Positions 29,684 through 38,859 of a stretch of 64,000 nucleotides of DNA are shown here, piece after piece. Location: the NCBI RefSeq assembly GCF_014191605.1, contig NZ_JACHWU010000001.1:496001-560000 (forward strand), written 5' to 3'. The notes under the pieces are model-generated. The model made no database searches. It was given only the letters and a program-made list of their open reading frames with translations, and was not told the DNA's origin. The position numbers and the translations under genes were made by a program. The stretch's first letter is position 1. Each line of letters starts with the position of its first letter. The stretch comes from Prauserella isguenensis (GTDB taxonomy: Bacteria; Actinomycetota; Actinomycetes; Mycobacteriales; Pseudonocardiaceae).

Positions 29684-30616
29684 ATGCCACGGGTCCGTGA
29701 GCTGAGCCCCTATGTTGAATTGCAGCGTGACCAGTGGCGGGAGCTCCGGCGCTCCACGCCGCTTCCGCTGACGGCGGACGAGCTGGTCAAACTCAGAGGC
29801 CTCGGTGAGCAGATCGACCTCACCGAGGTGGCCGAGGTGTATCTGCCGCTGTCGCGGCTGATCAACCTGCAGGTCGCGGCCCGGCAGCGGCTCTACGAAG
29901 CCACCACGACGTTCCTCGGCGAGGACACCCGGCCCTCGAAGGTCCCCTTCGTCATCGGTGTCGCGGGCAGCGTCGCGGTCGGTAAGTCGACCACCGCACG
30001 GATCCTGCGCACGCTGCTGGCCCGCTGGCCCGACCACCCGCGCGTCGACCTCGTCACCACGGACGGATTCCTGTACCCGCGCGACGAGCTGATGCGCCGC
30101 GGGATCATGCACCGCAAGGGATTCCCCGAGAGCTACGACCGGCGGGCGCTGCTGCGGTTCGTCACCGACGTCAAGTCCGGCGCCTCCGAGGTGCACGCGC
30201 CCGTCTACTCGCACCGCGCCTACGACATCCTGCCCGGTGAACAGCAGACGGTGCAGAGCCCGGACATCCTCATCATCGAGGGGCTGAACGTGCTGCAGCC
30301 CGGGCCGAGCCTCACGGTGTCCGACCTGTTCGACTTCTCGCTGTACGTCGACGCCCACACCGCCGACATCGAACGCTGGTACATCGAGCGGTTCCTCGAA
30401 CTGCGCCACACCGCGTTCGCCGACCCGAGCTCGCACTTCCACCACTTCGCGGGCCTGTCCGATGAGGACGCCCGGTTCGAGGCGCAGCACCTGTGGAAGA
30501 CGATCAACGAGCCGAACCTGGTGGAGAACATCCGGCCCACCCGGCCCCGCGCGACGCTCGTCATGCGCAAGGACAGCGACCACTCGATCAACCGGGTTCG
30601 CCTGCGCAAGCTCTGA
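29684..30616 (+). CDS. coaA: Type I pantothenate kinase
   Basis: A 310-residue P-loop kinase that phosphorylates pantothenate, the first step of coenzyme A synthesis. Walker A is [12 protein letters not shown] (about residues 92-103); 'TTDGFLYP', '[15 protein letters not shown]' and '[17 protein letters not shown]' are hallmarks of bacterial CoaA, and the length matches. GAGGAG lies a suitable distance before the ATG. A short palindrome CTTACCGTAAG at 29616-29626 lies in the leader region. Feedback by CoA is expected from the family. Confidence 0.95.
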   Translation: MPRVRELSPYVELQRDQWRELRRSTPLPLTADELVKLRGLGEQIDLTEVAEVYLPLSRLINLQVAARQRLYEATTTFLGEDTRPSKVPFVIGVAGSVAVGKSTTARILRTLLARWPDHPRVDLVTTDGFLYPRDELMRRGIMHRKGFPESYDRRALLRFVTDVKSGASEVHAPVYSHRAYDILPGEQQTVQSPDILIIEGLNVLQPGPSLTVSDLFDFSLYVDAHTADIERWYIERFLELRHTAFADPSSHFHHFAGLSDEDARFEAQHLWKTINEPNLVENIRPTRPRATLVMRKDSDHSINRVRLRKL

Positions 30617-30698
30617 GACGCCCGGCCCCGGCGCCGCACCCGCGGTGACGCCGCGTGACGAGGTCGGAGTGGGCGGCCGGGCCCGACGTCGCCACGGG

Positions 30699-30747
30699 CG
30701 GTGACGGGTCGCGTCACCGGCCGCCCGCTGGCCGGTGACGGCGTCAC
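30699..30747. promoter_or_regulatory. Pair of GTGACG-based palindromes
   Basis: CGGTGACG (30699-30706) and CGTCACCG (30712-30719) form a perfect 8-base stem around five bases. Eighteen bases on, GTGACG-G-CGTCAC (30735-30747) repeats the motif as a compact palindrome. Further GTGACG words occur at 30645-30650 and 30655-30660. The cluster lies in the 437-base gap between coaA and a small membrane gene; it may be an operator or an end-of-gene hairpin. Confidence 0.45.
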
Positions 30748-31053
30748 ACCGGCGGCCGGGCCCGTGTCGGATCCGGAGCGCCGAGGGTCGTCGGCGCTCC
30801 TCCGAAGGTCGCATCCGCGCCGCGGTTTCCGTCATTCCCGCAGCGGAACGGCCCACGCCCGGCTAACGTGGCCGTTCTGTTCACTCACACGCCACCCAGG
30901 GGTTCCGGTGATCGCGGAGCGCGACGTTTTCTCGTGCTTTCGGTCGATCGGAAGGCGCGGGGTTTAGCCGGTTGGCCGATGGCTGAGGTCCAGTCCAGGC
31001 CCGACCCTGGTGAACGGAAAACGAACGCCCACGAGGGGGAAGGGACGGTAGCC
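30748..31053. other. Intergenic DNA after coaA, no further gene seen
   Basis: The remainder of the coaA-to-31054 gap has ordinary composition. It ends with an Arg/Lys-free purine-rich run that supplies the ribosome-binding site of the 41-codon gene at 31054. No conserved frame is visible. Confidence 0.4.
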
Positions 31054-31179
31054 ATGCTGGCGACCATCGTGACGTGGATCGGTGCGATTCTCGGGATCGT
31101 CGTACTGCTTGCGATGGCGTGCGGCGCCTTCGTGCTCGACATCGACGAGTCCCGCCGCGCCCAGAAGACCGCGCCCTGA
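31054..31179 (+). CDS. 41-residue single-pass membrane protein
   Basis: A very short gene with a strong ribosome-binding site (GGGGGAAGGGA before the ATG). One transmembrane helix (TIVTWIGAILGIVVLLAMACGAFVL) occupies residues 4-28 and is followed by a short charged tail (DIDESRRAQKTAP). The type is common in actinobacteria as small membrane subunits or stress peptides; no family is recognised. It lies convergent to the ATPase/helical-protein operon, whose last gene ends 76 bases away. Confidence 0.6.
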   Translation: MLATIVTWIGAILGIVVLLAMACGAFVLDIDESRRAQKTAP

Positions 31180-31255
31180 TCGAGCCGTTCGGCAGCACCG
31201 GGTCCGCCGCTCTCCGTGTCGGCTGTGCCTCCGGTGTCGACACCGGTGCCGCCGC

Positions 31256-32263
31256 CTACTTCCGCACCGGTTCCGCTGCCGGCCTCGCCGTCTGCTTCGG
31301 CGTCTGCTTCGGCACGGCGATGCGGGCGGCGCGGATCTCGTCCAGCAGTCGGGTCTTGCGGCGGTGCCGCTCGACCAGGCCGGCGAGGTAGTCGGTGAAC
31401 TCGTTGGGTATTCCGGCGTCGCGATGCAAGGTCCGCAGCCGCCGTAGCGCGGCCGCGGCCCGCGCGTAGTTCGCCGCGGGGTTGCGGGAGTCCCTCCCGT
31501 CGATGAGGGAGTCGATGTGCCTGCGGTACAGGTCGATGACCACGCCTGCGGGATCGGCCTGCGACGCGCCGTGGTCCGGACCAGGATCGCCGTCGTCGTC
31601 GACGTTGCGGGCGGAACCGTGGCCGCCGAGCAGATTCCGCGTGAGGGTCCACGCGTCGTCGTCGCGGCCCGCGGCGAGGAGGTCACCGATCCGCGAGGGA
31701 TCGCTGCCCCGGACCCGCGCCGCGTGGGCGAGCGCGTCGGAGTGTCTGCCCACTGCTCGCAGCACCCGCACGATCTTCAGGCTGACCTCGATGTTCGGGA
31801 GGCGCTTCTCCCAGGCCGCGACCAGTCCGCCGACCTCGCCGGTCAGTTCCGCCAGTTCTTGTCCCAGCCGCTCGACGACCGGCTCCGGGCACTCCACTGT
31901 GGATGCAGCAAGACGCTCATCCACAGTGGACCGAATTCGCGCCAGACCATGCCGGCCGAGCGCTTCGGCGAAATCGTGTAGCGACACCCGACGGGCCGGC
32001 TCACCGAACGACATGGCCAGGAACCAGTCGGCGAGTTCGCCGGGGTCGGGCGGGTGCGCCGCGCACGCACGGGCGTAGAGCGCGATCGCCCGGTCGAGCG
32101 GGGCCTGGTCCGGGCAGGCCTCGTCGATCGTGGACGAACCCGTGATCCGGTCGACGGCGAGGCGCGCCAGCCGAGCGACATCGGCCGTCGTACCCGCGTC
32201 CAACATCCGCTCAAGGGTGTCGAGTACCGCGGTCACCTGCGCAGGTTCACCGGGTCGACGCAT
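31256..32263 (-). CDS. Helical protein of unknown function, partner of the SF1-like ATPase
   Basis: A 335-residue, mostly helical protein rich in Ala, Arg, Asp and Leu, without membrane segments. The C-terminal ~120 residues (VVIDLYRRHIDSLIDGRDS...ALRRLRTLHRDAGIPNEFTDYLAGLVERHRRKTRLLDEI) resemble the helical tail found in SWIM-zinc-finger/DUF6880-like proteins, a loose match made from memory. ATG 32263 lies four bases after the upstream ATPase stop, so the two proteins are coexpressed. The last 20 residues are Pro/Lys/Thr-rich. Function unknown. Confidence 0.6.
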   Translation of the reverse strand: MRRPGEPAQVTAVLDTLERMLDAGTTADVARLARLAVDRITGSSTIDEACPDQAPLDRAIALYARACAAHPPDPGELADWFLAMSFGEPARRVSLHDFAEALGRHGLARIRSTVDERLAASTVECPEPVVERLGQELAELTGEVGGLVAAWEKRLPNIEVSLKIVRVLRAVGRHSDALAHAARVRGSDPSRIGDLLAAGRDDDAWTLTRNLLGGHGSARNVDDDGDPGPDHGASQADPAGVVIDLYRRHIDSLIDGRDSRNPAANYARAAAALRRLRTLHRDAGIPNEFTDYLAGLVERHRRKTRLLDEIRAARIAVPKQTPKQTARPAAEPVRK

Positions 32264-32267
32264 CGAA

Positions 32268-34406
32268 TCATGGTGCCACGACCGCCGGGTCGGTGGTAGC
32301 TCTCGGTGCCGGCACCCCGGAATCGCCCACGGCACGCACCTCCGGACCGGCCGCCCGCACCCGGCCGAGCGGCGTCCCCGCGGCGGCGTCCGCGAGCGAT
32401 GCGGCGTCGGCCAGCAGATACAGGGTGCCGCGAGCACGGCTGGTCGCGGAGGCGAACGCGCGGGTGCGCGCATGCCAGTCGTCCGAGACGAGGTCGACGA
32501 GGACGGTGTCGAACTCCTCGCCGTGCATCGTGCGGGCGGTGCCGATGGCCAGGTCGTAACGGCGTCCCGCCGCCTCCAGCCACCGTGCCGCCGCCGTCCG
32601 ATGTGGAGCGATGACGGCCGAGCCGAGCGGCAGCGAGGTGAGCACGCCCGAGTGCCGCACCGATTCGCCCGCCGTGTCGAGGACCACGACGTGGCCGTCC
32701 CGCCGCCCGGCCCCGCCCGTGCCCGCACCGTCGACGTCGGCGGCGCGGTCGAGCGACACCCGGCGAGACGCCGTCAGCACGTAGCACCCGGCGTGAGTGC
32801 GGGCGTCGTCGGCGGTGCGGATGCCGCAGTGCGAGAACACCGTCGCCCCGCACCAGCGCCGCACCGCGGCGTCGTCGCGCAGCTCCGGGCCGAGCCAGGG
32901 CTGCGGCGAGTCGGGGTCGCCCGCGACGACGGCCGTGTGCCGGGCCAATCCCACCGCGGCGAGCACCTCGGACAACGGCCTGCTGCCCGCGTCGTCGATC
33001 AGCACGACGTCGAACCGGGCGTTCGCCTCACCGTGGGGCACCGTGTCGCAGCGGTGCACCGGGCCGTCGGTGGCCACGCAGGCGCCGTCACCGAGCCACC
33101 AGAGTCGCTCCTCGAGCTGGCCGCGGCGGGCCGCCTGCTCGGACGAGGAACGCATCAGGTCGTCGTACTCGGTCTGCATGTCCGGCAGACCACGATGGAC
33201 GCACTCGGCGTGGAACCGCATGTCCTGCTCGGACGGTTTCGTGGACCGCAGCTGGGCGATCTTCGCGTGCAGCTTCTGGACGCGGGTGTAGGCCTCCGAT
33301 TCGTCACGAGCGGCCTCGTCGAGGCTGCGGTGGGCGTCCGACAGGGCGCTGTCCAGTGCTGATGCCCGCTCGGGCGAGATCGCTTCCTCGCGGCACGCCC
33401 CGATGTGCTGGTGCAGCGAGTCGCGTTCGCGTTCCGTGCGATACAGCGCCTTGCGGTCGCGGTTCTTGCCCCGGTACGGGCGCCGTTCGACGCGCAGGTG
33501 CAACCGGGCCAGCTCGGCGTCGACGTCGGCGAGCCGGGCGGTGAGCGCACGCACCTCGGTCAGTTTGCGCCTGCCGTCGGCGGCGTTCTCCCAGGCCGCG
33601 CGGGCGCGGCGCAGCGCCTGCCTGGCCTGCGCGAGGTCGGCGGCCGCGACGTCGTAGTCGCGTTGCGCCGTGGTGAGCTGTCCTTCCAGGTCGTCGGCGC
33701 GGAGCTGGTCGTCGATGCGGCGCCGCACCGCGTCGTAGGCGGTCCGGTCGAAACCCCGCAACTGCTCCCGCAACTCCGGAAGCCTGGTTTCGGCCGCGGA
33801 GAGATCGGCGAGCTGCTGCTGCACGGTCAGCCGCGCCGGGTCGGGCATACACGAGAGAGCCTGTTCCGTGCGGCTCAGCAACAGGACGCTGTGCCCCTGC
33901 CGCGAGAGTTCGTCGGCCGCCTCGGTCAGCAGGGTCGTTTTGCCGCTTCCCGGGCCGCCGTGGATGAGCCGGACGCCCGGCAGGAAGCACGCCCGTGCCG
34001 GGTCGCCGTGGGCACGGTCGGGTTTGCCCGCGGCGAGCCGGTCCGCGAGAGGTGCGAACCCGAGTTCCCGCAGGGTGGTCGCACGGTGATCGGTGACGGC
34101 GATCCGCGCCCAGGCGCGGTCGCATTCGGCGGGCAGCGGGCCGGGGTCGTCCAGCCACAGCACGCCGTGGCGCAGGCGCACGCCAACGGGGACGGCCGCA
34201 CCCTCCCGCGGGCCGTCGGGCCCGGCGATGCGGACGTCGAGCAGCCTGCCGACACGCCTGCCACGCAGGTCCACGACAGGGCCGTCGTCGGAATCGCGCA
34301 GCGGTCCGAGCTCGTGCCACTCGTCCTCGGCCTGCGGCTGCGCTCCCCCGTTGTGGGCGGTCTCCGTGCCGACCGCCTCGGCAGCCTCGTGCCGCCAGTT
34401 CGCCAT
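32268..34406 (-). CDS. SF1-helicase-like AAA ATPase with coiled-coil insertion
   Basis: A 712-residue protein. Residues 1-145 are an unassigned beta-rich region. Walker A GGPGSGKTTLL is at about 150-160, then a long Arg/Glu-rich coiled coil (about 195-430), Walker B DVVLIDDAG (about 466-474), a motif III GDP..Q segment (about 496-503), and the C-terminal superfamily 1 blocks 'AVIAPHRTAAARWL', 'GTARTMHGEEFDTVLVDLV' and 'ATSRARGTLYLL'. The order fits an UPF1/DNA2-like SF1 fold split by a coiled coil. No nuclease motif is seen. ATG 34406 has GGGGGA in front. It probably works with the helical protein four bases downstream, possibly on RNA or DNA. Confidence 0.7.
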   Translation of the reverse strand: MANWRHEAAEAVGTETAHNGGAQPQAEDEWHELGPLRDSDDGPVVDLRGRRVGRLLDVRIAGPDGPREGAAVPVGVRLRHGVLWLDDPGPLPAECDRAWARIAVTDHRATTLRELGFAPLADRLAAGKPDRAHGDPARACFLPGVRLIHGGPGSGKTTLLTEAADELSRQGHSVLLLSRTEQALSCMPDPARLTVQQQLADLSAAETRLPELREQLRGFDRTAYDAVRRRIDDQLRADDLEGQLTTAQRDYDVAAADLAQARQALRRARAAWENAADGRRKLTEVRALTARLADVDAELARLHLRVERRPYRGKNRDRKALYRTERERDSLHQHIGACREEAISPERASALDSALSDAHRSLDEAARDESEAYTRVQKLHAKIAQLRSTKPSEQDMRFHAECVHRGLPDMQTEYDDLMRSSSEQAARRGQLEERLWWLGDGACVATDGPVHRCDTVPHGEANARFDVVLIDDAGSRPLSEVLAAVGLARHTAVVAGDPDSPQPWLGPELRDDAAVRRWCGATVFSHCGIRTADDARTHAGCYVLTASRRVSLDRAADVDGAGTGGAGRRDGHVVVLDTAGESVRHSGVLTSLPLGSAVIAPHRTAAARWLEAAGRRYDLAIGTARTMHGEEFDTVLVDLVSDDWHARTRAFASATSRARGTLYLLADAASLADAAAGTPLGRVRAAGPEVRAVGDSGVPAPRATTDPAVVAP

Positions 34407-34577
34407 CTCATCCCCCTTCACACCTCTCGTCATCCAACCGGTTCGACGGGTCACCCCGGGGGAATGTCCTTCGAGGGTGTGAGATCGCCGTGTCGAACGT
34501 CCCCGATCGTGGCGCGGCGGTAACGGCGGGCGCCGTCGACGCGACATCGTGTGGTTGAGCGTCGATCGGCGCCGCGA

Positions 34578-35300
34578 TCACGACCACGGGGTCCGCGGGC
34601 GCTCCTGGAGCACGCCGTCGACACGGACGTCGACGCGTTCGTCGGCGAAGCAGATCAGCCCCGCGATGCGTTGACTCTCGGGCAGCGGGCTGGGATACGA
34701 CCAGGCGATGTCGGTGTGATCGCCGACGGACCAGTACTCGGCCGCGCCCTTGTACGGGCAGTGCGTGACGGTGTCGGTGCGGACCAGCCGGTCGAGGCGG
34801 ACGTGCGGTTTCGGCAGGTAGTACCGCGTCGGCAGACCGGTTTCGAACAGCAGCCACGGCGACGAGGACTCGGCGACCGGTTCGCCGCCGATGTCGACGC
34901 GCACGTGCCGGGAACTCGGCAGGATGTCGACGCGCTTGTGCGGATCGCGGGCGTGAGTGTGGATCTCCTCGTCCTCCTCGAACCAGCGGTCCATCGCGGG
35001 CCAGTCCAGTCGGACGTGGCCGCCCAGCGGGCCGCCGGGGTATTCGACGGCGGCGTCGACCGCCTCGCGATCGGCCACCCGCACGGTCGACAGCTCACCG
35101 TCGCCGAGGTGCGAGGCACGCGTCCGTCCACTCGGGACGAGCACGTCACCGCGGACGTCCTCCTTCGGCAGGTAGTACGTCGGGTAGTACGGGTTCTCCC
35201 ACACCAGTAGCGGGCGGGTCGTGTCGGCGACGACGACGCCCGCGAACAGGACCCTCACCCGCTTCGCGGACTGCTCGGTGCGCGGTTCCTCGACGGCCAT
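34578..35300 (-). CDS. Tandem DUF427 protein
   Basis: A 240-residue protein with two DUF427 domains, each a small beta fold: residues about 15-125 (VRVLFAGVVVADTTRPLLVWENPYYPTYYLPKEDV) and 130-235 (VRVDIGGEPVAESSSPWLLFETGLPTRYYLPKPHV). The repeated 'YYLPK' word marks each copy, and the second carries the typical 'CPYKGAAEYWSV'. The function of DUF427 is unknown. ATG 35300 is used because TACCGT (35308-35313) lies 7 bases upstream and no Shine-Dalgarno is seen. Confidence 0.85.
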   Translation of the reverse strand: MAVEEPRTEQSAKRVRVLFAGVVVADTTRPLLVWENPYYPTYYLPKEDVRGDVLVPSGRTRASHLGDGELSTVRVADREAVDAAVEYPGGPLGGHVRLDWPAMDRWFEEDEEIHTHARDPHKRVDILPSSRHVRVDIGGEPVAESSSPWLLFETGLPTRYYLPKPHVRLDRLVRTDTVTHCPYKGAAEYWSVGDHTDIAWSYPSPLPESQRIAGLICFADERVDVRVDGVLQERPRTPWS

Positions 35301-35428
35301 GGTCGTGACGGTACGCCCGATGCGAGGGGTTTCAGCCTGTCGAACCGGCTCCACCCCTCCGCTCATCGGGTGACGCGGGCAGGCGCTCGTGCCGGACGGC
35401 GCCGCGGGCGACGACGTAACCTCGGGGT

Positions 35429-36082
35429 ATGGCCATCCAGGTGCTCCTCGTCGACGATCACGAGGTCGTGCGGCGAGGCCTGCGCGATCTACTCGGCGAC
35501 GAACCCGACATCACGGTCGTCGCCGAGGCGAGCAGTGCCGACGAGGCGCTGGCGGTCGCCATGCACGTCGAACCGGACGTGGCAGTCGTCGACATGCGGC
35601 TCGGCGGTTCGGAGAGCGACGGGGTCGAGCTGTGCAGGCGGCTGCGAGCGCTGAGCAGTCCGCCGTACTGTCTCGTGCTCACCGCATTCGAACACGAGGA
35701 GGCCATGGTCGGCGCCATCCGCGCGGGAGCGTCGGGGTACCTGTTGAAGCAGGTCCGCGGGCAGGATGTCGTCCACGCGGTGCGCGAGGTCGGCGCGGGG
35801 CGGTCGCTGCTCGACCCGGTCACCACCGCCCGGCTGCTCGACGCGATGCGCGGCGACGTCGAGGCCGATCGCCTGGCCGGGCTGTCCGAACGCGAACGCA
35901 GCGTCCTCGACCTCATCGGCCAGGGCCTGTCGAACCGCGAGATCGCGCAGCACCTGTTCCTGGCCGAGAAGACCGTGAAGAACTACGTCACGTCACTGCT
36001 CGGCAAACTCGGTATGCAACGCCGCACCCAGGCCGCCGCCTGGGTCGCCCGCCACACCGCGAACCCCGACCGCACCCCCTGA
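35429..36082 (+). CDS. DevR/DosR-like response regulator (NarL/FixJ type)
   Basis: A 217-residue two-component regulator. The receiver domain has D9/D10, phospho-acceptor D55 (VVDMRLGG), T85 and K107. The LuxR-type HTH at about 147-205 (LSERERSVLDLIGQGLSNREIAQHLFLAEKTVKNYVTSLLGKLGMQRRTQAA) is almost the DevR sequence. The likely partner is the GAF sensor kinase at 38860-40020, three kilobases away on the opposite strand. TAACCT (35417-35422) lies 6 bases before ATG 35429 and no Shine-Dalgarno is seen. Targets are unknown, but the kinase gene is part of the cyd operon. Confidence 0.85.
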   Translation: MAIQVLLVDDHEVVRRGLRDLLGDEPDITVVAEASSADEALAVAMHVEPDVAVVDMRLGGSESDGVELCRRLRALSSPPYCLVLTAFEHEEAMVGAIRAGASGYLLKQVRGQDVVHAVREVGAGRSLLDPVTTARLLDAMRGDVEADRLAGLSERERSVLDLIGQGLSNREIAQHLFLAEKTVKNYVTSLLGKLGMQRRTQAAAWVARHTANPDRTP

Positions 36083-36165
36083 CCCGCGTGTTCTGCACGG
36101 CTCACGTCGCGGCCGTGCCCGGCCGCCGTAGCTCACCACTCTCGACCTGGCCGCCGAGTACGCGG

Positions 36166-37584
36166 CTATGGGCGCGACCGGCCCGGTGGCCGAGTACCGC
36201 TAGAACGGTGGTCCGTCGTCGTTCTGGTGGCCGGTTCCGCTGGCGTCTCGCGGCGGTGCGGCTCCGGCGGGGTGGCGCCGCGTCTGGGCGTCTCGTGCCG
36301 GGCGTCTCGTGCCGGGGCGTCGCACCGCGGTGCGTGACGTGCCCGGGTGTCGCGGGCCGGGGTGGGCCGGCGTCGTCCTGACTTCGGGGACAGGACGGGG
36401 TGGCGGTGCGCGGTGTAGGTCGCCCCGTGTGGGGTGGTCACTCGGGTGGTGCCGTGGGTCGGGTCGTAACGGGTGTTCCAGTCGGGCCGGTCTTTGAGTC
36501 GGTGGTGGCGTCGGCAGCGTGGACCACCGTTGGCCACCGACGTCGACCCGCCACCGGTGGCCCAGGCTTGTTCGTGGTCGTGGTCGCAATGCCGAGCCGG
36601 ACGGTGACACCACGGCATGACGCATTCCCGGTCGCGCACCCGCACCAGCTCGCGGATCGTGGCGCTGGGTCGTCGCCGGGTGCGGCCCAGATCAACCGGA
36701 TCGCCGGTGCCCGGATCGCACAACACGGCCCGCCAGATACTGCGCGGGTTGGTCATGATCTCCCGGGCGACCGCGGCAGGAACGGGCCCGTGGCCGTCGA
36801 GTTCGCACCCCTGGTCGGAGATCGTCAGGGCCGCGTCGGCGGGCACGTGCAGGTACACCATGGCCGCGGCTTCAGGCGGTGTCACGCCGGGGTCGCGCCC
36901 CAGCAGCAGGTCTGCGGTGACGTCTGCTCGCAGTTGGTCGAGGGTGCGGCCGTCGCCATTGCGGCGTAGCGATCGCGCCATTCCGTCCACCCGCGAGTAG
37001 CACGCCGCCGCCACCTCCGCGGGTAGCTGCGCTTCCAACGACGACATCACGTGCTCGCCCGGGGCGAGTTCGAGCTTCCGTTCCGCCCGGGCTCGCCGCG
37101 CACGCTCGACCTGCCCACCCGGATCGACCTTTTCCACCAGCCGACGCGCCCGCTGAGCCAGGTTCCCCGGCTGCCACGCCGTCTCCGGCGCATCGGCCAG
37201 CCGCTCCGCCAGCAACGCGTCAACACTCCGGGCGGCGTCGTCGTCGAGCGGGCCGGTCACCGCCAACACCCGCCTGGCCCCATACGACTCGACCTCACCG
37301 GCCCGCATCGCAGCCAGCAACCACGGCATCCGCCCCGCCACCGACCGGCCAGCGTCGACACGCCGCTCCACCTCACGCGTCGAGACCCGCAACACCGGCG
37401 TCAACTCCTCCGCCACACCGCGGTCATCACCCACCGCCGCCGCAATCTCGGCCAACAGTGCCAGTTCCTCGGCATCCAGCCGCGCCCGCCGAACCCGCAC
37501 GTCTCGCAGCCGCTCGACCGTGGCTCCGACGCCGTCCCCCATGTCATCCACAACCGCCACACTATCGAACTGGTGGTCGAACAA
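36166..37584 (-). CDS. DUF222 / HNH endonuclease domain protein, second copy
   Basis: A protein of up to 472 residues, paralogous to 472-1794. The DUF222 region (about 1-280) is followed by an HNH module, CVMPWCHRPARHCDHDHEQAW plus CRRHHRLKDRPDW, in which the CxxxC pair and the D-H-D-H core are intact. The C-terminal ~85 residues are low-complexity, Arg/Pro/Thr/His-rich (repeats of RDTRARH-like words). The start is uncertain: 37584 is TTG, while ATG 37542 and a GTG at 37560 are alternatives. It separates the devR-like regulator from its probable kinase and looks like an inserted element. Confidence 0.75.
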   Translation of the reverse strand: MFDHQFDSVAVVDDMGDGVGATVERLRDVRVRRARLDAEELALLAEIAAAVGDDRGVAEELTPVLRVSTREVERRVDAGRSVAGRMPWLLAAMRAGEVESYGARRVLAVTGPLDDDAARSVDALLAERLADAPETAWQPGNLAQRARRLVEKVDPGGQVERARRARAERKLELAPGEHVMSSLEAQLPAEVAAACYSRVDGMARSLRRNGDGRTLDQLRADVTADLLLGRDPGVTPPEAAAMVYLHVPADAALTISDQGCELDGHGPVPAAVAREIMTNPRSIWRAVLCDPGTGDPVDLGRTRRRPSATIRELVRVRDRECVMPWCHRPARHCDHDHEQAWATGGGSTSVANGGPRCRRHHRLKDRPDWNTRYDPTHGTTRVTTPHGATYTAHRHPVLSPKSGRRRPTPARDTRARHAPRCDAPARDARHETPRRGATPPEPHRRETPAEPATRTTTDHRSSGTRPPGRSRP

Positions 37585-37775
37585 GCTATTACTCGATGGA
37601 GTGAAACGACTCCGGTATCGCCTACCGAAAACTCGACCAACGAGAACGCAGTTCGGCCGAGGTCGGCACGTGTCGAGGAGACGCTCCGGTAGTCCGCAGT
37701 CGACGCGTCACATTCGCCGTCACGAGCCCGGGATCGTCAGGCTGAGGAAGGAGTCCTCGCCTCAGTCGAGGGAAC

Positions 37776-38786
37776 TCAGTCGAGGGGACGGCCGTCGAGG
37801 AGGGCCCGTTCCTCGTCGAGGGTCAGGCCCGCGGCGCGGGTGCGGTCCAGACCCCGGCTGCGTTCGTCGGCGAGGGCCGTGAGTGCGGTGTCGGCGAGCG
37901 GGCGGTTCGGTAACCCGGCCTCCGCGGCGGGCGCCGGGTCGTGTGACGCGAGGCCGTGGAAGTCCGGTGGCAGCCACAGCGGCAACGAGCGCGGACCGCC
38001 CCACGGTTGCACCCCTGCCGCGGTGAGGTCATCGGCCGAGACGGGGACGAGTTCGAGGTCGTCGGCTCCGACGACCTCGGCCAGTCCGGCCAGGACCTCG
38101 CCCAGTTCCAGCACCGGGCCGACGGCGTCGTACACGCCTGCGAGGCCGCTCTCCGCCGCCGTGACCAGCCACGCGGCCAGGTCGCGCACGTCGACGTGCT
38201 GGATCGGCTGCCGCGGGGTGTCGGGCACGACCGCCCGGCCTCCGCCGGCGAACCGCGCCGCCCAGTAGCCGAACCGGTCCATGATGTCGCCGGGGCCACT
38301 GATGATGCCGGGCCGGACGACGAGCGACCGCTCGTCCCCGACGCGGTCACGCACGGTCTGTTCACTGGCGACCTTCGTACCGCCGTAGGTGGCGACGGTC
38401 AGCTCGTCGAGTCCGAAGTGGCGCGGGTCGTGCACCGCGGGTACGAGTGGCGCGTCGACGGTCTGTCCCTGCGTCGCGACGTCGGCGTAGACGTTGACGC
38501 TCGAGACGAACGTCCAGTGTGGAGTGTCGTCGGCGAGGACGTCGAGCGCGTCCCGTACCCAGCCGAGCGCGCCCGTCGCGACGTCGACAGCGGCGTCGAA
38601 CCGCTCACCGGCCAGGACCTCGACGGCCCCGGGCTCGTCGCGGTCGACCGGTACGAGCCGGGCACCGTCCGGTGCGGAACCCGACCGTCCACGAGCGGCG
38701 CACACGACGTCGTGTCCGCGCGTGACGGCCTCGGCCGCCACCTGCCCGGACAACCCCGTCGTGCCACCGAGAACGAGAAGGCGCAT
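37776..38786 (-). CDS. NAD(P)-dependent epimerase/reductase (extended SDR)
   Basis: A 336-residue Rossmann protein. The N-terminal motif is LVLGGTTGLSG (a TGxxGxxG variant), 'FVSSVNVYAD' supplies the catalytic Ser, and the Y-x-x-x-K pair is in TYGGTKVASE. 'VVRPGIISGPGD' and 'IQHVDVRDLAAWLVTAAE' are typical of the atypical/extended SDRs related to isoflavone-reductase-like and NAD-dependent epimerases. Substrate unknown. ATG 38786 begins the conserved fold; the two codons before it are optional. Confidence 0.75.
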   Translation of the reverse strand: MRLLVLGGTTGLSGQVAAEAVTRGHDVVCAARGRSGSAPDGARLVPVDRDEPGAVEVLAGERFDAAVDVATGALGWVRDALDVLADDTPHWTFVSSVNVYADVATQGQTVDAPLVPAVHDPRHFGLDELTVATYGGTKVASEQTVRDRVGDERSLVVRPGIISGPGDIMDRFGYWAARFAGGGRAVVPDTPRQPIQHVDVRDLAAWLVTAAESGLAGVYDAVGPVLELGEVLAGLAEVVGADDLELVPVSADDLTAAGVQPWGGPRSLPLWLPPDFHGLASHDPAPAAEAGLPNRPLADTALTALADERSRGLDRTRAAGLTLDEERALLDGRPLD

Positions 38787-38859
38787 GCACACACGTTCCC
38801 CTGCCGGGGACCGTGCCGCCAGGCGTATCGCGACGAGCGAACACGCCCGGTGCGGCTCC

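Noticed and set aside
36083-36165. Possible tRNA between the DevR-like and HNH genes
   Set aside because: No GGTTCRA T-loop or cloverleaf pairing could be built.
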